A stretch of DNA of 64,000 nt from Nemertoderma westbladi (lineage: Eukaryota; Xenacoelomorpha; Nemertodermatida; Nemertodermatidae). Shown here in pieces: positions 11,085 through 22,890 of this stretch. Each line of letters starts with the position of its first letter. Position 1 is the first letter of the stretch. The stretch spans positions 62,001-126,000 of the forward strand of contig JAUCBJ010007155.1 of NCBI GenBank assembly GCA_032718475.1. Reading direction: 5' to 3'. Under the pieces are notes generated by a model. The model saw only the letters and a list, made by a program, of their open reading frames with translations. It made no database searches and had not been told where the DNA came from. Both the position numbers and the translations under genes were made by a program.

Positions 11085-11505
11085 GAACTTTTGACTCCAG
11101 ATCAATTCGAACTTGCTCAAATTCTCGCGCCAACCTACGATCGTGTTGTCTCCAGCTGATGATCGGGGCTGCACTTAGTAGTCTTGTGTTGCAACCATCA
11201 ATTCGATGTTCAAGTGATTTAGTCAGTGTCCAGGACTCACCCCCATATATAAGTACACTTTCCACTGTGACTCGAAAGAACTAAGTCTTTAGGTGCCTGG
11301 AGAGATCTGATTTCTAGATGGTATCAATTTTTGATAAGAGCAACCCATGCCTTTGGTTTCCTAACTTCTATATTTTTTTTGCTGCACTCTTCCATGACCC
11401 AAGGTACTGGAAGTCGTCAACCTTCCTTAGTTCAATATTATCGATTCTTGTCAAAAAGTGATGAATTCGGTCTTGATAGCATTATATATGCAGTCCAACC
11501 TCATT
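11085..11505 (-). pseudogene. Non-LTR retrotransposon fragment (RT C-terminal region)
   Basis: Minus-strand frames with breaks give RIDNIELRKVDDFQYLGSW, then KNIEVRKPKAWVALIK, then a broken stretch, then ESVLIYGGESWTLTKSLEHR and CNTRLLSAA. This order (YLGS, then IRKAKAW, then LLYGSETWTLT, then CYTRLLR) is the standard region downstream of the RT in many LINE proteins. Stops and shifts show that it is dead. It resembles the LINE remnant at 22891-23740 but is a different copy. It lies in the Rab33 intron. Confidence 0.75.
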
Positions 11506-11814
11506 AGCAGCCATTTCACTTTCTTCAGTATAGTAACTAAATATTATATGTCTAGCCAGTCTACTTAACTCACTTTGATGTAAATATTAGTTAGACCTGG
11601 TATTATTCCGAAAACGAAGTTATTTATAATTTCTCTCTTAAAATTACGTATTTTGAAAGTTTTTCATGCAAATCTCACAAAGAATTCCTGACTGCACCAG
11701 TACCATTTTAGTGTTACTGCAAACACTAAAATACCCGCTGTTTTGATTAAAAAAAAGTGCAATATTTTTGTATTTTGAAGCTCTACTGTATAGATAATTA
11801 TTGTTGTTCTGTAG

Positions 11815-12115
11815 AGTTTCGGTGCCGACCAATGAAGCTCAGCGATTCGCCGACGAACACAACATGCCTCTATTCGAAACCTCCGCCAAACTCGACTCCA
11901 AGTCCGACCACGTCTGTGCAATATTTATGACGTTGGCGCACAAACTCAAGAGCAGTCGGACCTTGATGGGTGGGCGGTCCAGCGGCGCAGGGGGTTCCGC
12001 GACGCAGTCCAACAAGGCCGGCACGCCCCCCAACGTGGTCCATCTGAGCGCCGGCGCTCCCAGATACCTTCCCACCTACCAGGAACTCCGCAGCGAGGAA
12101 TCCTGCGGCTGCTAG
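11815..12115 (+). CDS. RAB33: Rab33-like small GTPase, last exon
   Basis: The acceptor ttctgtag|ag gives codon AGA with the previous exon and continues VSVPTNEAQRFADEHNMPLF. The G5 motif ETSAK is intact, followed by the last helix AIFMTLAHKLKSS. The C-terminal tail is Gly/Ser-rich and ends in CGC, a double-cysteine geranylgeranylation signal of Rab proteins. The stop is TAG at 12113-12115. The exon is visibly richer in GC than the intron and the flanking DNA, which supports selection on coding sequence. The length after ETSAK (about 70 residues) is slightly longer than in human Rab33B. It pairs with the exon at 4869-5026; the intron between them is 6788 bp and full of transposons. Confidence 0.9.
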
Positions 12116-12474
12116 CTCTCATTACGTCATTCACTACTGTTAGTAATTACTTGTGACGTATGTGTTGTTATTTAATATCAATATTAATCATTAGAACTCA
12201 GTATGTTGTGACGTCATTGTCAAAGTGGTATGTAACGATATTGATTAGCTATTGTATTAAATGACAAGTCACTCGGTCTCTATGGGGTTGGTATAGTATT
12301 ATTTGGTGACGTCAATATGAATTCCTTTGGACCCGTTAATTGGTTTAGCACTTTACTTATTATTTACGTGTGTCTATATTTAATATTATTAATATAATCT
12401 TAATCATGTTTCTTAGTATTATTTTACAATTCGTTGTAATATTATTATTGTTCTTATAGCATTGTGTTATGGCG
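12116..12474 (+). other. Probable 3' UTR and downstream of Rab33
   Basis: This is AT-rich sequence after the Rab33 stop. No canonical AATAAA was seen; an attaaa at about 12255 is a weak candidate. No ORF was recognised. Confidence 0.5.
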
Positions 12475-15410
12475 TGCAACAACGGGTTGTTGCAGTGTGT
12501 GCAACAATGAGTTGTTTTATTATTATTGCAGTGTGTGTGCAACAATGGGTTGTTTTATTATTATTGCAGTGTCTGTACGTGCAACGGGTTGATTATTTGG
12601 TGTGTGCGTGCAACGTGTTGATTATTTAGGGTGTGCGTGCAACGTGTTGATTATTTAGGGTGTGCGTGCAACGGGTTGAATTTGGGGTGTGCGTGCAACG
12701 GGTTGATTATTTGGGGTGTGCGTGCAACGTGTTGAATTTGGGGTGTGCGTGCAACGGGTTGATTATTTGGGGTGTGCGTGCAACGTGTTGAATTTGGGGT
12801 GTGCGTGCAACGGGTTGAATTTGGGGTGTGCGTGCAACGTGTTGATTATTTGGGGTGTGCGTGCAACGGGTTGATTATTTGGGGTGTGCGTGCAACGTGT
12901 TGATTATTTAGGGTGTGCGTACAACGTGTTGAATTTGGGGTGTGTGTGCAACGGGTTGTTTATTTGGGGTGTTGGTGAAATGGTTTGATTATTTGGGGTG
13001 TACCTGTACGTGCAACGGGTTGATTATTTGGGGTGTACGTGCAACGGGTTGATTATTTGGGGTGTACGTGCATTGCACGTACACTACTGCACGTGCAACG
13101 GGTTGATTATTTGGGGTGTACGTGCAATGCACGTACACTACTGCACGTGCAACGGGTTGATTATTTGGGGTGTGCGTGCAACGGGTTGATTATTTGGGGT
13201 GTGCGTGCAACGGGTTGATTATTTGGGGTGTGCGTGCAACGGGTTGATTATTTGGGGTGTGCGTGCAACGGGTTGATTATTTGGGGTGTGCGTGCAACGG
13301 GTTGTTTATTTGGGGTGTTGGTGAAATGGTTTGATTATTTGGGGTGTACGTGCAACGGGTTGTTTATTTGGGGTGTTGGTGAAATGGTTTGATTATTTGG
13401 GGTGTGCGTGCAACGGGTTGTTTATTTGGGGTGTTGGTGAAATGGTTTGATTATTTGGGGTGTACGTGCAACGGGTTGATTATTTGGGGTGTACGTGCAA
13501 CGGGTTGATTATTTGGGGTGTGCGTGCAATGCACGTACGTACCTACTGCACGTGCAACGGGTTGATTATTTGGGGTGTGCGTGCAACGGGTTGATTATTT
13601 GGGGTGTGCGTGCAACGGGTTGATTATTTGGTGTGTGCGTGCAACGGGTTGATTATTTGGGGTGTACGTGCAACGGGTTGATTATTTGGGGTGTGCTGTG
13701 CAACGGGTTGATTATTTGGGGTGTACGTGCAATGCACGTACACTACTGCACGTGCAACTGGTTGATTATTTGGGGTGTGCGTGCAACGGGTTGATTATTT
13801 GGGGTGTGCGTGCAACGGGTTGATTATTTGGTGTGTGCGTGCAACGGGTTGATTATTTGGGGTGTGCGTGCAACGGGTTGATTATTTGGGGTGTGTGTGC
13901 AACGGGTTGATTATTTGGGGTGTGCGTGCAACGGGTTGATTATTTGGGGTGTGTGTGCAACGGGTTGATTATTTGGGGTGTGCGTGCAACGGGTTGATTA
14001 TTTGGGGTGTGCGTGCAACGGGTTGATTATTTGGGGTGTGCGTGCAACGGGTTGATTATTTGGGGTGTGCGTGCAACGGGTTGATTATTTGGGGTGTGTG
14101 TGCAACGGGTTGATTATTTGGGGTGTGCGTGCAACGGGTTGATTATTTGGGGTGTGCGTACAACGTGTTGAATTTGGGGTGTGCGTGCAACGGGTTGAAT
14201 TTGGGGTGTGTGTGCAACGGGTTGATTATTTGGGGTGTGCGTGCAACGGGTTGATTATTTGGGGTGTGTGTGCAACGGGTTGATTATTTGGGGTGTGCGT
14301 ACAACGTGTTGATTATTTGGGGTGTGCGTGCAACGGGTTGATTATTTGGGGTGTACGTGCAACGGGTTGATTATTTGGGGTGTGCGTGCAACGGGTTGTT
14401 TATTTGGGGTGTTGGTGAAATGGTTTGATTATTTGGGGTGTACGTGCAACGGGTTGTTTATTTGGGGTGTTGGTGAAATGGTTTGATTATTTGGGGTGTG
14501 CGTGCAACGGGTTGATTATTTGGGGTGTGCGTGCAACGGGTTGATTATTTGGGGTGTGTGTGCAACGGGTTGATTATTTTGGGTGTACGTGCAACGGGTT
14601 GATTATTTGGGGTGTGCGTGCAACGGGTTGTTTATTTGGGGTGTTGGTGAAATGGTTTGATTATTTGGGGTGTACGTGCAACGGGTTGTTTATTTGGGGT
14701 GTTGGTGAAATGGTTTGATTATTTGGGGTGTGCGTGCAACGGGTTGATTATTTGGGGTGTGCGTGCAACGTGTTGATTATTTGGGGTGTGCGTGCAACGT
14801 GTTGATTATTTGGGGTGTGCGTGCAACGGGTTGATTATTTGGGGTGTGCGTGCAACGGGTTGATTATTTGGGGTGTGCGTGCAACGGGTTGATTATTTGG
14901 GGTGTGCGTGCAACGGGTTGATTATTTGGGGTGTGCGTGCAACGGGTTGATTATTTGGGGTGTGCGTGCAACGGGTTGATTATTTGGGGTGTACGTGCAA
15001 CGGGTTGATTATTTGGGGTGTGCGTGCAACGTGTTGATTATTTGGGGTGTGCGTGCAACGTGTTGATTATTTGGGGTGTGCGTGCAACGGGTTGATTATT
15101 TGGGGTGTGCGTGCAACGGGTTGATTATTTGGGGTGTGCGTGCAACGGGTTGATTATTTGGGGTGTGCGTGCAACGGGTTGATTATTTGGGGTGTACGTG
15201 CAACGGGTTGATTATTTGGGGTGTGCGTGCAACGGGTTGATTATTTGGGGTGTGCGTGCAACGTGTTGATTATTTGGGGTGTGCGTGCAACGTGTTGATT
15301 ATTTAGGGTGTGCGTGCAACGTGTTGAATTTGGGGTGTGCGTGCAACGGGTTGATTATTTGGGGTGTGCGTGCAACGGGTTGATTATTTGGGGTGTGCGT
15401 GTGTTGGCAA
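12475..15410. repeat. Minisatellite, 29-bp unit, about 95 copies
   Basis: This is a tandem array of a 29-bp unit built from gtgcaacgggttgatta and tttggggtgtgc. The first 130 bp carry longer divergent units with ttattattattgcag. Variants with gaatttgg, gtttatttgg and ggtgaaatggtt occur in repeating blocks, a sign of higher-order duplication. Short perfect hairpins (gtgtacgtgca next to tgcacgtacac) interrupt it near 13060, 13115 and 13725. Open frames here come from the repeat itself. Confidence 0.95.
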
Positions 15411-17481
15411 ATATACCAAAGGGCTAACTTTGCAAGCTCTTTTTCCGCTATTGTGCTAACTTTTCCAAAGTGCTAACTCAAAGTGCTAACTCGTGGTCCT
15501 TGCAATCTGAAACTTTGTCAAAACGTTTTTTAGACCATTTCCAACAAGTTAGCATTTTACCACTTTTGCAGTCCAGTGTGTCATGTGTATGAAAAACTTG
15601 GCCCCCCTTAGCGGCATTATGGGAACTGGTACTTTTCAAACACACTTAAACACTCAAGAGTATGGAATGGCCATAATGCTAACTTACAAACACACTTCTT
15701 ACACTTACATCCATTTGTACCAACTACCAAGTGCTAAATGATTATAAGACCGCAAATACCCTAATACGCTAACTCGCTGAATGTTAATTGCGAATACCCC
15801 TCCGTTTCGCGAATAGCCAATTGTACACGTATAACATAATAATAAAAGCGTTTTGCACAAACTGCGGGGGCGCTAAAGTCTTAACTTATTACTTTTAGAT
15901 AGTCTTTGAAAGTACTCTATACAAAGTCCTAACCCGATAACTGTGTATTGTCATGGAAACGTAATGGTTTCTTACCTGGACATCCATACAATGTATTTCA
16001 ATTTATTGCACAGGCGACATATTATTATGTAGTGAGTGATTGCCGTGAAATGGAAATACCTAGATATATTGACAATCGTTATTTCAAAATTCATCCGGTC
16101 TAATTGTTGAGATACCCCAAATTGAGGTTTTAAATTTGTGAAAATATTAGTGAAACAATTCTATGGTTAAAGAGAAAACTATATTTGTTTTTATGTAGAG
16201 TAATGCGTAATTTTTTTCCACAAAGTTGCCTTTTCTTTTATAGCAGGTAAATTGCAATAATTAGTGCATTATAGGCGTACCTAAACGTGCGCTATTTTTA
16301 TGAAAATTAACAACTTCTCGATGTGGTGATATCCTCGTAACGCAGCTAAGTAATAATCACTAACTTAGTAACAATAAACTTCTATAACAAATATTGATAG
16401 TATTTCCCATTACTGATAACCATTGATTGTAGGCGAAGTGTAAGTTTAGTTGATGTACCAACTGCAATTAATTGCATAAAAAGGATATGAATTTCATTAA
16501 TATTCCTAAACATTACAATATTAACGCTAATAATTAAGCATTTAGAACGCCCTTAAATTGACATAATTTAACAAAATGGCACCATTTTGTGAAAAGGGCA
16601 CTGTCAACGTTTATGAATGAATGACCCTTGTATATTTATGGAAACATCCCTCGCCACCCTCGCTCGGTACATAAATACTGCGTATGTGAAACCTTTCACA
16701 CAATCATGTAAAATAGTTATAGTTTCACTTTTATCAATTTACAATATTTGCAGGAAAAAATAATACAATTCAATCATTATTCGTGTAACATCAGTTATAA
16801 ATCGGTAAAATATGAAAGTTCCTTTACATAAATCATTACGTCGGTTTTTCTGACTTTTATTGTCTGCTATATTTTAATTTTTTTTACCTATTATCAATAA
16901 TGTTTTTTACTTTTTCTTGTGTTATTTTAATTTTCGTTGGTTAGTCAATCACACTTATATTCAATTTGTACTAAGTGCTAAATGATTGTAAGACCGAAAA
17001 TATTGATTGCGAATACCCCTCAGTTTCGCAAATAACCAATTTCACATCGAACACAAAAATAAAACCGTTTGCATAAACTCCGGGAGCGCTAAAGTCCTAA
17101 CTTATACTTTCTTTTGAAAGTACTTTATACAAAGTCCTAACCCGATAATTTTGTATTGTCATGGAAACCTAATGGTTTCTTACCTGGACATTGACAACTA
17201 GTCTAATGTAACATAGGCAAACCGAATTTTATTTCCAGACTGAAACGAATAAGAATGGTGAAATGGAAAACTTACACATAGATAGACAATGGTTATTAGA
17301 ATATTTCCTCGTTTCGTCTATTGTTGAGATATAATGAAATACATAAAACACAAACTCAAACTGTGGCAAATTTAATTTGGGTTGTAATTTGGTGAAATTA
17401 GTTAGTGAAACAATAAATATAATATGCGTCAGATTAATAATTAACAATTGTTAAAATTCCAAACAATTAAAATTCACTATA
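15411..17481. other. Gene-free stretch with a local direct duplication
   Basis: No gene is recognised. About 450 bp at 15719-16165 recur in the same orientation at about 16964-17420, sharing for example aagtgctaaatgatt, aaagtcctaacccgata and tggtttcttacctggaca. Early in the stretch the word gtgctaact recurs several times (15450-15500). The two copies have diverged by substitutions and small gaps. Confidence 0.7.
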
Positions 17482-17490
17482 ATGGGAAGC

Positions 17491-17742
17491 AGGACAATTC
17501 GGTCCCGGACAATTCGGTCCGGACAATTCGGTCCCGGACAATTCGGTCCCGGACAATTCGGTCCCATTAATTTTGTGTTTTGGGACCGAATTGTCCGGGA
17601 CCGAATTGTCCGGATACTGACTAGGACAATTCGGTCCCATTTATTTAGTGTTTTGGGACCGAATTGTCCGGGACCGAATTGTCCGGGACCGAATTGTCCG
17701 GACCGAATTGTCCGGGACCGAATTGTCCGGGACCGAATTGTC
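17491..17742. repeat. 15-mer array in alternating orientation
   Basis: The word ggacaattcggtccc is repeated about five times forward, then about twice as its reverse complement, once more forward, then about six times in reverse. Short tttgtgtttt / tttagtgtttt spacers lie at the switches. The unit itself is a near-palindrome (ggac ... gtcc), so the block can fold into large hairpins. Confidence 0.92.
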
Positions 17743-17748
17743 CTACAT

Positions 17749-18439
17749 CCACTATAATGATAGGCTGCTCAGAGTAACTTAAACCCACATAAATAATTCC
17801 CTTGAGTGAATTCTATCCGCGTAGGAGAAATTAAATATAAAAATGTTAATTATGCGATCATTTTAGAAATTTTGATCTTAAAGAAAGATAATGAAAGGAG
17901 TCATAGTGAAATTCTCATATTAAAGCAACGTTTCAAAACCAATCCGGATATTTCTAAAGTGCCGCGGGAAAATAAATTAACACAGTCCAAGAATTGGAGC
18001 CGCACCTAACTAATATATCGTGGACACTGATAAAACACAAGATATACTGTATAATAATAATTTTGATGAAAAATATGAAGCATTAGTTGCATCATTAACT
18101 GAAATATGACTCATCTCATTGCACTGATTCAAATGAATAGCCTTGAATTATTATATAGGAGCTACGGCAATTTTGATATTTTGTATCTCTTAGAATTTTC
18201 CCAGGAGCCTTTTTCCCAAGTTTTGTTTTGAATCCGTTACTGTAAAATGATGATCCATTACCAAATTTAATATAACATTCCCTTGCAATAAATAGACCTA
18301 TAAACTGATCTGAAATTTTCAAAACCAAGTTTCATATCGTCACTACTGTAATCTTTGACAAGTTTTTCGGATAAATTAAAAATCAGGTATCCCGAATGCC
18401 AACTAGCTAGGATCGGCATGCTGCATTGCAGCTGCATTT
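17749..18439. other. No feature seen
   Basis: AT-rich sequence with short frames only. No gene or repeat was recognised. Confidence 0.5.
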
Positions 18440-18504
18440 TTAAAAAAAAATGCTGTGCCGGCTTGTCGACAAAATTGCACCGCCACAACTCCCTATCACC
18501 CATG
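18440..18504 (-). pseudogene. 3' end of LINE copy A
   Basis: Minus strand reads MGDRELWRCNFVDKP. This directly continues the frame LEEADDLANVMG that ends at 19789-19796, once the hAT-like element between them is removed. It is the tail of a non-LTR retrotransposon protein. Confidence 0.75.
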
Positions 18505-19788
18505 CAGGGTTGTTTGAATTAAATCATTTGATTTAAATCATTGATTTAAATCATGATTTAAATCACATATAAAAATAAAAAAAAATCAGATAGTTTTGAT
18601 TTTTTTTAAAATCATGAATTTTATCAATCATGCTTTAAGGCCAGGATAAACATTGCATTACTGATTATTAATAAATGATTCAAATTACCTAAATATTTAC
18701 ATGAAAATACAGTATCATCTCGCATTTCCAATACCATACAGTATTCACAGGCCCATTAATTAAGTTGTACTTTAGAGTTCTATTCAGTTTGTTGTTTATT
18801 TAGTTTATATTCGAATTCAGACTTTTCGGGATTTCCGGGATCGGGACCGGGATTATTCCTCTCGAGATCCCGTTTTACGGGATCGGTATTGAAATTTTGG
18901 ATTAAATTCATCAAAGTTAATAGTATAGGAGGCAGGTTTTCAGTAACACTCACTTTATTTTACACTTCTGAAATATTAGTAAGATAAAGTTATATTAAAA
19001 TTATCTTATAATTGATTACTGGATGGTTTACTGAAATAAAAATTAGATATAATCAAAACATTTACGTTCTGCTGGAACTTTTTTTTAGATGTTCAACAAA
19101 TTTATTTAACCATTTAAACTTCGGGATTCCATTTCAAAAAAGTCGGAATCGGGATTCGATATTTCGCTGGGATCCCGGTTTTTCGGTTTTTTTTAAAACA
19201 TTGGTGCATTGATGAAGCCAGAAGTCTTCCGATTGTTTAAATATAAAATCTGATTTAAATAAAAAAATCTGATTCAAATAAGAAAAAAGTGATTTAAATG
19301 GGTGACTACAAAACAAAGACCAAAGACCTAAATAATAAAGACCTGCATAATCTTTGAAACATGTATTAACTTTCGTTTATTGTTTTGGTTCCCCCAACAA
19401 GCCTCTGTAACATGCTCCTTTACTAACCTGTTCCTTTAAATGCAATGTAACCTAACGCTCTTTGGCACCTGTACAAAACAAAGATATAAAGTCGCGTTAC
19501 GTCCTAAAGGGGATTAGGTCCCATTGCCATATAGCGTTAGGTCCCATTGCCATTTACAGGAGCAGGTTAGTAAAGGAGCAGGTTACAGAGGCGTGTTTGG
19601 GGAATCAAAACAATAAACGAAAGTTAACACATGGTTTTCATACAGGTCTTTGTTATTTGGGTCTTTGCTTTTTAGTCACCCGATTTAAATGAAAAAAAAA
19701 ACTGATTTAAATCAAATAAATCTGATTTAAATAAAAAAAAATCTGATTTTTTTTTATTTAAAAAAAATCATGATTTTTATCAACCCTG
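18505..19788. mobile_element. hAT-like non-autonomous DNA transposon
   Basis: The termini are cagggttg at 18505 and caaccctg ending at 19788. They are flanked by a perfect 8-bp duplication cacccatg (18497-18504 and 19789-19796). An 8-bp duplication with CAG-type ends is typical of the hAT superfamily. Removing the element restores a continuous LINE frame, which confirms the limits. Both ends are rich in atttaaatca words (18520-18640 and 19683-19780). There is no transposase ORF. It contains a second element at 19300-19681. Confidence 0.88.
19300..19681. mobile_element. Small inverted-repeat element nested in the hAT-like element
   Basis: The ends are gggtgacta and tagtcaccc. The arms are long imperfect reverse complements, about 19300-19440 and 19550-19681, sharing aaagacct, actttcgtttattg and gctcctttactaacctg. 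It is flanked by gatttaaat at 19291-19299 and 19682-19690, an apparent 9-bp duplication, although that word is common in the host element. A relative of its arm is seen near 39255-39330. Confidence 0.78.
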
Positions 19789-19796
19789 CACCCATG

Positions 19797-20095
19797 ACAT
19801 TTGCTAGATCATCCGCTTCTTCAAGGCCAGTGTCCTTTAAGATGCGTCTCAAGAAAGTCATGGGCTGTCCACCATGCTTATTCACTCCATGAGGCTGCCA
19901 AAGTACAAGATTATGCACTGGCTGGTCCTCACGGTGAAAGCAATGTCCTGCAAAGCAGAGGCGATTTTGTTCTAGTGTCAAGCTTGGGGGAACCAATGAG
20001 ACACCTCCAATGTTATATAGTGTCTGGTTGGAGATGTGTGCATTGTACTTGACACAATGTACCCGGCGTAGCATTCTTGTGAATGTGCCATCCAG
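19797..20095 (-). pseudogene. LINE copy A, RT C-terminal region
   Basis: Minus strand encodes DGTFTRMLRRVHCVKYNAHI, then NRLCFAGHCFHRED, then LVLWQPHGVNKHGGQP and LRRILKDTGLEEADDLANVMG. This is the conserved C-terminal region of many non-LTR proteins (CYTRMLR, LAGH, LWEP, GRGRP). The piece before it lies at 22891-23740; the break is caused by element X. Confidence 0.82.
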
Positions 20096-22890
20096 TAAGC
20101 AACCGAGGGTGGACTCTCTATAGCCGAGGGGCACTTGTATAATAACTAATAATCACGAACCCCATCCTCTTATAATATATAACTCTGTAGTAGTCAGTAG
20201 CAGTAGTAATAATAGTAGTAGTAGTAGTAGTATAAGTAGTAAGTAATAGTAAAGGAGATCGGTTTAAACCAAAGTGATAAAGTAACATTATTATATAACA
20301 TAATCATATAGACAAAGTAGAATAAGATACAGATTCATAATTATTTTATCAAACTCATGTACTACTTACTTCAATGTGCCAATTGTAATAATAATTAAAC
20401 ATATTATTCCGATTAATCTGCGTTTGGCCCTATAAGATATTATACTGAAGTGTTTTATATCAATATATCCATGCGAGTAAACAAGAAGTGAAGTAAATGT
20501 TTATTATTATAGTTTTAGAAATTGAATGATATACCCAAGATAGTGAAATAGATAATATACAAGAAATTGCCATTTGATCAGATATATCAAAGCGGCGTCT
20601 TTAGTATAATACTGTAATAGTATCAATTAACTCTGTTATACAATGTAAATATACTAAATCTATTTATAAATATATTATGAGCCCTACATTGTATATTTCT
20701 CCTACAGGTAGACAATGTAGTATGTTAAAACTTGATATAATTTGGTATAATGTATAACATATTACAAATAAGACTGAGGCAGCTAAACTATATTGCAAAG
20801 AAATCAAATATCCTAAAGTAATATACTAGACCCTCCCTCCACCCTATAAATAGTGTTCACCACCTACCCCACCCACCGCCCTTATTACTTCATTATAATG
20901 AAAGATAGTACTGGCGCTCCGGTCACTCCGTTCCCTCCGCTGGGGGGGTTAAGTAGTAGGTTCTGACACTATGCAAAATCCGAGCACAGAGTTAGAAGCG
21001 CATTGGATAGGCGAACATTTCTTGCAGTGAAAGTATTTCCATACCTATTATAGTTTTCGAGATAGTCAGACATGAGTAGCAAAAATTTGAATTTTTTTCG
21101 GTAAAGTCTGATTTCACCGGTACCTGTCATCCGAAATATGGATTGTGATATATCGTTGGATCCGGGTCCACTAACTGTACATTCACATATTTTCAAGGAA
21201 AAAATTCGATCAAGGGTTTTCGAAATATTTTCGAATTACCGGAAGCAGACTTTGGACGACCATATCTCCGGTACCGATAGGCCTATTGAGTCGAAATTTT
21301 TTTTAATCTACTTAGAACACTTCAGTGAATGTTTTTTAGTTTGAAAGTTTTGCCCCAAAATGCTCAGAAGTAATTTCGAAAAAACTGATCATTTCGCGAT
21401 CATGATCTTTTGACCCCCTAGAATTGAACTTTTTTATGGTCAAATTTTGGCTACCCCCCCTAATTCGAGGGTGAGAAATCTTTTTGTAATGTTAAGTTTT
21501 TTCATACGGTGAACTCACAGGACTTGGTCTTCGAAATAAAACCGAAAACATGATCTTTCCTGATCATGGCCTGATCAATTCGCTTTTTGAAAATTTCGAA
21601 ATGCTTAAAAGTTGCCCCTTCTTAATAGAAGTCGATTAGTAAAAAAAAAATCGGCGGTCTCAAACAAAGTTTTCGAGAAAATCGGGAAAAACCGAAAAAC
21701 ACGATCTTTTATGATCAGGTATCAGATCTCGAGAACCGGTTGTCCGATCGAGCCAATTTTTTTTTTAATCAACTCAGAATAGACCATTAAACATTTCTTA
21801 CAATGAATGTTTATTAGAAAAATGCTTAGATTCGATTTTAAATATACTGATCTTTTCGCGATCATGATCTTGAGTTTTGACCCACTAAACTTGAACTTTT
21901 TTATGCCCAAATTTTGGCTACCCCCCATAATTCGAGGGTGAGGAATCTTTTTGTGATGTTAAGTTTTTCCATACGGTGAACTCCCAGGACTTGGTCTTCG
22001 AAATAAAACCAAAAACACGATCTTTTCTGATCGCGGCCTGATCAAATCGCTTTTTGAAAATTTCGAAATGCTCAAAAGTTGCCCCTTCATCATAGAAGTC
22101 GATTCGTAAAAAAAAAATCGGGGGTCTCAAACAAAGTTTTCGAGAAAATTGGAAAAAACCGAAAAATATGATCTTTAATGATCAGGTATCAGATCTCGAG
22201 AACCGGTTGTCCGATCGAGCCAATTTTTTTTTTAATCGACTCAGGGCGGTGTTCTGAACGTTTCCTACAGTAATTGTTTATATCCAAAATGCTTAGTTAC
22301 GATTTTACGAAGTCCGATCTTGGCGCGATCATGATCTTGCGTTTTGACCGGGAAGAATTCACTTTTTTTAAAATCTTTTAACGGGAATCATGACTAATTG
22401 GGGTCGCTGATTCTTTTTGTAATGTTAAGTTTTGCGATTGGAGCAAGCCTTCAGTGTCCGATTGCTGATCAAAACTGATCTTTGCTGATCATGGTCAAGA
22501 TCATGATCTGATCGCTCCAAAAAAGATTATTTGAAGGTAAACCCATATGCTGCCTATCGATTGGCGCCGGTCCCAAGTCCGTAGCATTAGCGGTTCTGGA
22601 GATAGTTGCATAGCAACGCGGTTGCTAGGGAGGCTGACTTTTTGACTCAAATTGGCCATAGCCGGAGAACCGTAGACTTTTTAAACGTAATGTATATGGG
22701 AAAAAGTCTTCTGGATAAATTTTGGGGGGGGGTCTAGGAACATCCTATTGTTCGTTTTCGCTTAGTTGCTGAGATCCTCTCGTCCCAACAATTCCAGGAT
22801 TCTATAAAGGCATTCTGCTGGACTAGTTCCGTGGCCGGAATAGTGTTCGGTGTTCTGCGAACAGAGAACCTAATCGGTTTAGGGCCGTGA
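20096..22890. mobile_element. Unclassified element X, copy A (2.8 kb)
   Basis: This segment recurs as a reverse complement at 42200-42427 plus 56736-59363, where a BEL element splits it. Both copies interrupt the same LINE family at different codons. In copy A the flanks are ccatccag (20088-20095) and ccgtccag (22891-22898), an imperfect 8-bp duplication. No terminal inverted repeat and no ORF with recognisable domains was found. The middle (about 21130-22520) holds about three diverged units of roughly 470 bp with many gatc words. A tactac / agtagt microsatellite lies near the left end. The class is unknown. Confidence 0.82.

Noticed and set aside
12475-15410. CRISPR-like array of regular repeats
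   Set aside because: The units are contiguous with no unique spacers, and the DNA is clearly animal; it is a minisatellite.
20096-22890. Helitron assignment for element X
   Set aside because: Ends do not show TC...CTRR with a 3' hairpin in the right place; A/T insertion is possible but not enough to name the class.
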